Of a DNA stretch of 37,312 nucleotides, positions 31,735-37,312 are shown piece by piece (position 1 is the first letter of the stretch; each line of letters starts with the position of its first letter). This DNA is from an uncultured Bacteroidia bacterium (GTDB lineage Bacteria > Bacteroidota > Bacteroidia > Bacteroidales > Prolixibacteraceae), in NCBI GenBank assembly GCA_903850335.1, contig CAINLJ010000017.1, positions 1-37,312 of the forward strand, written 5' to 3'. The notes under the pieces were generated by a model. The model was given only the letters and a program-made list of their open reading frames with translations, did no database searches and was not told the origin of the DNA. Made by a program: the position numbers and the translations under genes.

Positions 31735-33195
31735 ATGGGATCAAAATTAGATAGTGCCAAGCATACAAAGATTGTTGCAACAATTTCAGATAAACATTGT
31801 GAACCTGAATTTTTGCAGGAGTTGTACGATGCAGGCATGAATGTGGTAAGGATTAATACGGCCCATCAAACTCCGGAAACCGCCATTAAGATTGTGAATA
31901 ATGTACGAAGTGTTTGTGATTGTATTGCAATACTTATTGACACAAAAGGGCCGGAGATCAGGACTAAAAATATCAGTATCCCTATTTTAGTCAAAACCGG
32001 TGACCATCTTTTTGTTAAGGGAGGGGATTTTGAATCGACAGAAAAGCTTCTGATCGTTGATTATGATTTTTTTGCCGATACTATCCCGGTCGGCAGCACA
32101 ATGCTAATTGATGATGGGGACCTTGAACTCAAAATAATTGAGAAAGTGGGTGATACACTGGAAGTATTGGTTTGCAATGATGGTGAAATAAAGAACAAAA
32201 AGAGTATAAATGTTCCCGGAGTGTCTGTTGCATTACCCCCAATCACAGAAAAGGATAAGATGTTTATCGAGTGGGCTGCCGATAATGACATCGATTTTGT
32301 TGCCCACTCCTTTGTGCGTAACAAAGAAGATGTTATCGCTGTTCAGCAGATATTGAACAATAAACAAAGCAGGATCAAAATCATCTCAAAAATCGAAAAT
32401 ACGGATGGGGTAAATAACATCGATGAGATTTTGGATCATTCCTATGGGATCATGGTTGCCAGAGGTGATCTGGGAATTGAGATTCAGGCCGAAAAAATAC
32501 CCGTCATTCAACGCTCCCTGATACGGAAATGTATCAAACGAAAAAAACCGGTCATTATAGCTACACAAATGTTGCACACGATGATAAATAGCCCAAGGCC
32601 GACACGTGCCGAGGTCAGTGATGTGGCAAATGCAATATTCGACCGTACAGACGCCATCATGCTTTCAGGAGAGACTGCCTATGGCCAGTACCCCGTTGAG
32701 GCGGTAACCCTTATGACACGGGTAGCCCTTGAGATTGAATCGAGCAAGGATCGGCGGAATGATGTTCCTGTTCCACGCCTCGACAACGAAGTCTCTGCAT
32801 TTCTCGCAGAAGCCGCTGTCATGGCCGCCAATGAATTAAAAGTAGCCGCAATAGTCACCGATACGCTCACAGGTAAGATTGCAAGGTATATATCAGCTTT
32901 CAGAAGTCCCCGCCCTGTCTATGCAAAGTGCCATGATGGCCGTGTAATGCGGGAACTTGCCCTTTCTTACGGAGTACACGCCAGCCAGATTGTTTCCAAG
33001 AAGAATAAGCATAAACTTGTGGAGTCATCGCTGCTAGACCTGGAAGCGCGTGGCAAGATAACCGAAAATGATACTGTTGTGTACGTTGGAGGAAATTTCG
33101 GTGTAGGCGGAGGTACCTCTTTTATCGAAATCGCCTCAGTGGCAAGAATGACAAAAGAGAAAAAGAACAGCAAACATAATTCTGGTCAGATTTAA
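31735..33195 (+). CDS. pyk: Pyruvate kinase
   Basis: The enzyme converts PEP + ADP to pyruvate + ATP. I place the start at ATG 31735 (MGSKLDSAKHTKIVATISDK, 486 residues). The frame is open further back, but only from a TTG inside aroQ, and those 26 residues do not look like pyruvate kinase. The active-site segments are present: NTAHQTPETA at the position of the usual NFSHG-type loop, DTKGPEIRT, KIENTDGVNNIDEILD, MVARGDLGIE and KPVIIATQMLHTMI. A C-terminal regulatory domain follows (TLTGKIARYISAFRSPRPVYA). Note INTAHQ in place of the more usual MNFSHG. TATCTTTG (31715-31722) just before the start could be an internal promoter but leaves almost no leader. Confidence 0.95.
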   Translation: MGSKLDSAKHTKIVATISDKHCEPEFLQELYDAGMNVVRINTAHQTPETAIKIVNNVRSVCDCIAILIDTKGPEIRTKNISIPILVKTGDHLFVKGGDFESTEKLLIVDYDFFADTIPVGSTMLIDDGDLELKIIEKVGDTLEVLVCNDGEIKNKKSINVPGVSVALPPITEKDKMFIEWAADNDIDFVAHSFVRNKEDVIAVQQILNNKQSRIKIISKIENTDGVNNIDEILDHSYGIMVARGDLGIEIQAEKIPVIQRSLIRKCIKRKKPVIIATQMLHTMINSPRPTRAEVSDVANAIFDRTDAIMLSGETAYGQYPVEAVTLMTRVALEIESSKDRRNDVPVPRLDNEVSAFLAEAAVMAANELKVAAIVTDTLTGKIARYISAFRSPRPVYAKCHDGRVMRELALSYGVHASQIVSKKNKHKLVESSLLDLEARGKITENDTVVYVGGNFGVGGGTSFIEIASVARMTKEKKNSKHNSGQI

Positions 33196-33225
33196 GTTCA
33201 TAAACCTAACATAGATTTTTTTAAT

Positions 33226-33921
33226 ATGCTAAAAAAGAAAATTCAACTTGCCGTGGTTGCGCTACTAATCTCAGGCAGTTCACTGTATGCTCAAAAAATC
33301 ACTATTGGTATAAAAGGCATAGGTAATATCTCGTATCTTGGTAGTGGAAAGGCCAATAACACGAGTACATTTGGCTCATCGACAATTTTAAGTGCAGGAG
33401 GCGGTGCCTATGCAGAATACCACCTGTCGAAGCTATTTTCAGTTTCAGCGGGAGCCGAATATGCATCACAATGGGGGATAAAGGAGACTATTGTGTCAGA
33501 TCCAATTAATAATTTCCGCAATAGCTATCTTTCAGAGATTAAATTAAACTATATTACAGTACCTGTCCTTGCAAGAGTTAACTGGAAAAGCAATAAACGC
33601 AGTCCGATAAAATACTATGCTGCACTTGGCCCATTTGCCGGATATTTAATGAGTGCAAAAAATGGATTAACACAATTACAAGCTCCAACGCCAGCTGCAA
33701 ATACTGTTAACAAGGTGAATGCCGGTCTTCAGGGTTTGGTAGGCGTTTCCTATAGTCTTGACAAGAAAAATGCTGTATTTATTGAAGGGGGTGGTAACTA
33801 CGGAATTTTGCCCATCCAAAATGGATATAGCCGAAGTCAGAAATATACAGGCTCCTATATTGTATCCATTGGTTATGCTTACACTCTCCAGCAGAGTTAC
33901 AGAAGCAGATGCAGGTATTAA
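33226..33921 (+). CDS. Outer-membrane beta-barrel protein (PF13568-like), paralogue 1
   Basis: The 231-residue protein has a signal peptide of 1-22 (GSSLYAQ). An eight-strand-type barrel pattern follows: KITIGIKGIGNISYLG, GGAYAEYHLSKLFSVSAGAE, LNYITVPVLARVNWK, YYAALGPFAGYLMSA, GLVGVSYSLDKKNAVFIEGG and IVSIGYAYTL. This is the widespread Bacteroidota 'porin family / OMP_b-brl_2' type, whose function is mostly unknown. It lies 30 bases after pyk but has no functional link to it. The next gene is a clear paralogue, sharing the KITIG start, the YAAxGPFAG strand and the TIGYAYTLQ-like end. Confidence 0.85.
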   Translation: MLKKKIQLAVVALLISGSSLYAQKITIGIKGIGNISYLGSGKANNTSTFGSSTILSAGGGAYAEYHLSKLFSVSAGAEYASQWGIKETIVSDPINNFRNSYLSEIKLNYITVPVLARVNWKSNKRSPIKYYAALGPFAGYLMSAKNGLTQLQAPTPAANTVNKVNAGLQGLVGVSYSLDKKNAVFIEGGGNYGILPIQNGYSRSQKYTGSYIVSIGYAYTLQQSYRSRCRY

Positions 33922-34049
33922 TACTCATTTATTAAAAATAATTTCTTAGATTCGACGTTTATTAACCGAAAGATTAAATTAGTCTTTGTTTATGTTTTTT
34001 TAGTTTTCACTGAATTTAATTTTTTTACTAACAACTAAATTATTTTGGA

Positions 34050-34856
34050 ATGAAAAAAAATGTGCTTCTATTGACACTGGTGACGCTTGTCATTTTGTGT
34101 GGAAACAGTTATGGTCAGAAAATAACCATCGGTGCAAAGGGTGGTTTTAGTCTTCCGAATTTAACCGGTGGTAGTGCTGATAATCCCCGTAGTACCGGCT
34201 ATTCTTCACGAAAAGGGGCTGACGGTGGTATCTATGGTGAATATCATGTCAATAAAAAATTCTCAGTTTCTCTGGGTATGGAATATTCCTCCCAGGGAGG
34301 TATAAAGAATGGATTTCAGGCATATCCAACACCTGCCCAAATGGCTCCAATGTTCGCTCCCGGACCAGCACCTGTAAATCTCTACGCCACTTTTAACAGT
34401 GAGGCGAAGATGAACTACCTTTTAGTGCCGCTTTTAGCAAGATATACCTGGAAACTCAGTAAAAAAAGTCCGATGAGGATTTACGCAGCCGCTGGTCCGT
34501 TCGCAGGTTTCCTGCTTAATGCCAAGCAAATCACTTCGGGCAACAGTAATATTTCGATGATGTTACCAGATAAATCATTCAGAATTTTAACGCCTCAACC
34601 GGTTTCATTTGATGCCTCCACAAATATTAAACCAGACCTGTACTCCTTTAATGCAGGATTAAGCGGATTTGTAGGTCTGTCATACAACCTTACAAGTAAG
34701 CATGCAATTTTTGTTGAAGCCGGCGGGAATTATGGATTTATGACAATCCAAAGAGACAAACTTAACGGGGATAACAAGACGGGTGCTGCCGTGGTTACAA
34801 TCGGTTATGCCTATACTCTTCAAAGTAAGTACAACCAAAACGGTGGCAGGAGATAA
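34050..34856 (+). CDS. Outer-membrane beta-barrel protein (PF13568-like), paralogue 2
   Basis: The 268-residue protein has a signal peptide of ~1-22 (CGNSYGQ). The barrel strands parallel those of the upstream gene: KITIGAKGGFSLPNLTG, GGIYGEYHVNKKFSVSLGME, MNYLLVPLLARYTWK, IYAAAGPFAGFLLNAK, GFVGLSYNLTSKHAIFVEAG and VVTIGYAYTLQ. The additional length comes mainly from two loops (around residues 90-115, rich in Pro and Ala, and ~160-190). That is the pattern expected for surface loops that diverge after duplication. It lies 128 bases after its paralogue. No ligand or function can be assigned. Confidence 0.85.
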   Translation: MKKNVLLLTLVTLVILCGNSYGQKITIGAKGGFSLPNLTGGSADNPRSTGYSSRKGADGGIYGEYHVNKKFSVSLGMEYSSQGGIKNGFQAYPTPAQMAPMFAPGPAPVNLYATFNSEAKMNYLLVPLLARYTWKLSKKSPMRIYAAAGPFAGFLLNAKQITSGNSNISMMLPDKSFRILTPQPVSFDASTNIKPDLYSFNAGLSGFVGLSYNLTSKHAIFVEAGGNYGFMTIQRDKLNGDNKTGAAVVTIGYAYTLQSKYNQNGGRR

Positions 34857-35074
34857 CCCTTAACCCTAAAATTTAAAAATATTTTCGGATCAAGAGAGGC
34901 TGTCCCGTCTTTACCTGATTAGTTCAAAAACTTTGTGAAACCTTTCTGCATTAGTGTTTTGGTGGCAATAAAAGGTTTAGCCACCAAGGCCCGAAAACTC
35001 TAAGGTTCACTAAATTAAGAATGTTCATGAATTATTCAGGTTAATAACCAGGATGGCCTCTTTTCACAAACCGT
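34857..35074. repeat. Intergenic stretch resembling a decayed dispersed repeat element
   Basis: The 218 bases before the GH36-like gene encode nothing. They contain an 8-bp inverted repeat, TTGGTGGC (34959-34966) and GCCACCAA (34980-34987), with a 13-base loop. A purine-rich stretch with ccaccaaggcccgaaaactc (34981-35000) and the second copy of the 19-bp repeat follow. This combination resembles intergenic repeats scattered through some Bacteroidota genomes. That comparison is from memory and not tested. No promoter consensus was found here. Confidence 0.45.
35025..35043. repeat. 19-bp repeat, copy 2
   Basis: This is identical to 30239-30257 (tcatgaattattcaggtta) in the same orientation, 32 bases before the start codon of the GH36-like gene. 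Confidence 0.8.
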
Positions 35075-37147
35075 ATGAAAAAAACTGCACTTCTGGTATT
35101 TGTTTTTGCTTTTGTCCGGATTGCCTTTGCCCAATCGGTAATCATTGAACCCAACTGGCAGCTCAGAACTCAGGACACCTATTTGACACTAGGCATTTCT
35201 CACAACCGTCCGGTTGTTTATAAACTTGAAAATCCCAAAATCAAGTGGAACTGGATAAAATCTGCATCAGAAATGCCTTTCCCTGAAATAATTGTGATTG
35301 AAAATACTCAATTCCGTCTAAATTGGAAATATAATAGTGCAAGAATGGACACGACCAAGGGGGAAAAGCTTATTCTGCTTTTTACAAGTGAAAAACCTGA
35401 TCTTGTTCTGGAATCAACCTGGGAAGCAAAACCTGGTGCAGGACCTGTAGAGAACCTGGTCATTATCAAAAATAAGACAGGTAAAAACATTCAGTTTCAG
35501 AATGCGGACGTCTGTTCTGCAAATATTAATCTGACTGCAGATTCGGTTATCACCCTTTGGCGATTCAACAAGGGAAGGTACCTCGGAAATAAATCCAATC
35601 TGGATAAGCCGATTGTAAACAGAGACAGATTAGGGGCAAACAATACTTTTATTAATCATCTGTCCAACGATGCCAATGGTTCCTCTCCGGAAGGGATAAA
35701 CAGTCACCTCCCCTTTCAAATGCTGGATGTTAATTCGAGACACGGACTTTATATCGGATACGAGTGGAACTTCGGAGTGTTTAAAAATACGACATGTGCC
35801 GATCCGCTGACTGTCAATTATAAATCCTGCCTTTGGGATACTTCCTCTGTTACAATTCCTGAAGGAAAGATATTTAAATTGCCGGGGATCTTCTTTGGTA
35901 CCTATACAGGTGATACAGATGATGGCAGCAATAACATGAAACGATGGTTCTGGAATCATAAGGTCACACGTACCCTGAAGGATAATCCGGGTGAGCCCTT
36001 GATAGAATATTGTATTCCTGGCAATGAATCACAACTTACCGATTATTACAAAAAATATCCGGTTGCTGAATGGGGAGCAGAATTAGGAAAGATCGACATC
36101 GACTGGCTCGATGGTGCCGGCGGTGACTGGACTAAGGGAAACTTTAAAAAATATCCTTTCTGGAAACCGGATTCATTAAAATGGCCGAATGGGATGACAG
36201 CGGGCGACATCGTTCACCGGAACAATCAAAAGCTATCACTTTATATGAATTTCACCTTCGAAGGGAGTGATATTGCCACAGACGCCGGACGCGAAAAGGA
36301 GAAACAAGCACTGCTTTCAAGATATGACAAGTGGCATTACGACTACTGGAGAAGTGATATGGGGCTGGAAGCGAAATTTAATTATCTTAGTCATGAGGGG
36401 CTGCTTGAGATTCTCGATTATATGATTGCTAACCGTCCTGACTTTCGCTATGAACATTGCGGGAATGGCGGATTATTGAAGGACTTCACAACCTTGCAAC
36501 GTATCTCGGTATTCACAAACGAAGATTCCGGTGGACCCGAATATCACCGGGAGTCTTATTATTCCTGTTCGTACATGATTAATCCTGTTCAAATCAAGAC
36601 GGATATTGGAATGAATCTTGGTCCGCATGGCGAAGTTTCCGGAAGCGGAGGCTATTCTGCCAGTGGCGGCACGATCAATGATTCTCCCGAATGGGTAAAG
36701 TATGTTCTTCGGAACGGATTTATGGGTGCAAATATGGCCACGAACTGGTGTGTTTATACTCCAAATCAGATTGAAGGGGTGAGGAAACACTGGCCATTGT
36801 ACAAGTCTCGTCAACGTCCGATTTTGCGCGGATTAAAACCAGGTGATCAAGCTGCGGATGTCTATCATATTCTGCCGGTACCGGACGGGAAGAACTGGGA
36901 TGGAATTGAATATTTCAATACCTCACTCGGGAAAGGTACTGTTTTGCTATTTAAGCCCTCAGAGACTGCTGTGAATTCAAAAACTATCAGGCTTAAGGGT
37001 CTGGATAAAAAGAAGGTCTACACTTTGTCATTTGAGGATAGAAAGGAACAAAGCAAACAGGTGACAGGTGCCGAACTTCTTGAAAAAGGGATTGAGGTAA
37101 CCGGGATGACCGGAAATTATGCATCGGAGATTATTTGGATTGAATGA
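35075..37147 (+). CDS. Secreted GH36-like glycoside hydrolase (alpha-galactosidase-like, clan GH-D)
   Basis: The 690-residue protein has a signal peptide of 1-19 (RIAFAQ). An N-terminal beta-sandwich spans ~20-300. A (beta/alpha)8 barrel spans ~310-610, and a C-terminal beta-sandwich ~625-690. The barrel shows the order of GH-D motifs: IDIDWLDGAGGDW at the start, HYDYWRSDMG with D428 in the place of the nucleophile (usually KWD), and RYEHCGNGGLLKD with C462 and D470 in the place of the acid/base motif (usually CxSGGGRxD). The assignment to GH36-like is by motif order and is moderately sure. Alpha-galactosidase activity is only the family default, since the KWD and SGGGR residues are altered. 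It is not next to SusCD and its upstream region holds repeats. Confidence 0.68.
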   Translation: MKKTALLVFVFAFVRIAFAQSVIIEPNWQLRTQDTYLTLGISHNRPVVYKLENPKIKWNWIKSASEMPFPEIIVIENTQFRLNWKYNSARMDTTKGEKLILLFTSEKPDLVLESTWEAKPGAGPVENLVIIKNKTGKNIQFQNADVCSANINLTADSVITLWRFNKGRYLGNKSNLDKPIVNRDRLGANNTFINHLSNDANGSSPEGINSHLPFQMLDVNSRHGLYIGYEWNFGVFKNTTCADPLTVNYKSCLWDTSSVTIPEGKIFKLPGIFFGTYTGDTDDGSNNMKRWFWNHKVTRTLKDNPGEPLIEYCIPGNESQLTDYYKKYPVAEWGAELGKIDIDWLDGAGGDWTKGNFKKYPFWKPDSLKWPNGMTAGDIVHRNNQKLSLYMNFTFEGSDIATDAGREKEKQALLSRYDKWHYDYWRSDMGLEAKFNYLSHEGLLEILDYMIANRPDFRYEHCGNGGLLKDFTTLQRISVFTNEDSGGPEYHRESYYSCSYMINPVQIKTDIGMNLGPHGEVSGSGGYSASGGTINDSPEWVKYVLRNGFMGANMATNWCVYTPNQIEGVRKHWPLYKSRQRPILRGLKPGDQAADVYHILPVPDGKNWDGIEYFNTSLGKGTVLLFKPSETAVNSKTIRLKGLDKKKVYTLSFEDRKEQSKQVTGAELLEKGIEVTGMTGNYASEIIWIE

Positions 37148-37179
37148 TGGGATGGCTGTTGGCGACTTGCAGATGGCCA

Positions 37180-37207
37180 TTGGCTGTTGGCTGTTGGCTG
37201 TTGGCTA
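37180..37207. repeat. Heptanucleotide tandem repeat TTGGCTG
   Basis: There are three exact copies of TTGGCTG followed by TTGGCTA. Related ggcTGTTGG and GGTTGGCT fragments extend on both sides from about 37150 to 37250. The repeats begin right after the GH36-like stop codon. Confidence 0.82.
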
Positions 37208-37290
37208 ATGGCGGTTGGCTGTTGGGGTTGGCTGCCAGCTAGTGGCTAGGTGACATTAGCAAGTCGTAAGTAGCTAACCGCTAATAGCCA
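37202..37290. repeat. Imperfect 19-bp inverted repeat at the right edge
   Basis: TGGCTAATGGCGGTTGGCT (37202-37220) is matched at 16 of 19 positions by the reverse complement of AGCTAACCGCTAATAGCCA (37272-37290). The arms are 51 bases apart. The element may continue beyond the window. Confidence 0.6.
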
Positions 37291-37312
37291 GTTACCCGGA
37301 AAATTTGTGGAA

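Noticed and set aside
1-37312. CRISPR arrays, rRNA, tRNA, prophage, toxin-antitoxin or defence genes
   Set aside because: None was recognised on either strand. The only tandem repeat is the short heptanucleotide array near the right end, with no spacer structure.

Overview
The window comes from a member of the Bacteroidota, probably Bacteroidales/Marinilabiliales-like. This rests on a SusC/SusD pair, several Bacteroidota-type lipoprotein signals, -7 promoter elements of the TAnnTTTG type, little sign of Shine-Dalgarno sequences, PF13568-type outer-membrane barrels, and the order xerD / aroQ-pyk. The species cannot be named from the sequence alone. I see no rRNA, tRNA, CRISPR array, phage or insertion sequence.

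Region 1 (1-15320) is a polysaccharide utilization locus (PUL). Reading leftward from a 349-base divergent spacer it holds susC, susD, a double-LamG surface lipoprotein, a strong hairpin, three consecutive GH144-type (PF10091) glycanase paralogues with different N-terminal modules and anchors, and the start of a GH43-like enzyme that runs off the left edge. Rightward from the spacer is a membrane-spanning propeller/Y_Y_Y/LuxR-HTH regulator without a kinase domain. Characterised GH144 enzymes act on beta-1,2-glucan, so the best reading is a system that captures and depolymerises beta-1,2-glucan, for example cyclic or periplasmic glucans of other bacteria. Two of the three paralogues differ from the other copies at otherwise shared Asp positions. 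This suggests division of labour or loss of catalysis.

Region 2 (15325-19187) carries a probable bifunctional OlsF-like acyltransferase for amino-acid lipids, and a YgiQ radical-SAM protein divergent from it.

Region 3 (19210-26171) is a leftward block. An LTA-synthase-like phosphoglycerol transferase and a QueD/PTPS-family enzyme form one unit. They are followed by tetR, a FabH-like KAS III, a Tat-exported hydroxypyruvate-isomerase-like protein, a DUF2721 membrane protein and a CNNM/CorC-type transporter. The tetR promoter overlaps a perfect inverted repeat that looks like its own operator.

Region 4 (26121-31154) is also leftward: xerD, a terminator, an XRE-cupin regulator, an aminotransferase and GTP-dependent PEP carboxykinase followed by a clear terminator.

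Region 5 (31287-37312) runs rightward: aroQ-pyk, two paralogous outer-membrane barrel proteins, a stretch resembling a dispersed intergenic repeat, a secreted GH36-like glycosidase and a terminal heptanucleotide repeat. Stretches between genes are short. Only 12116-12464 exceeds 300 bases, and it is the PUL control region.
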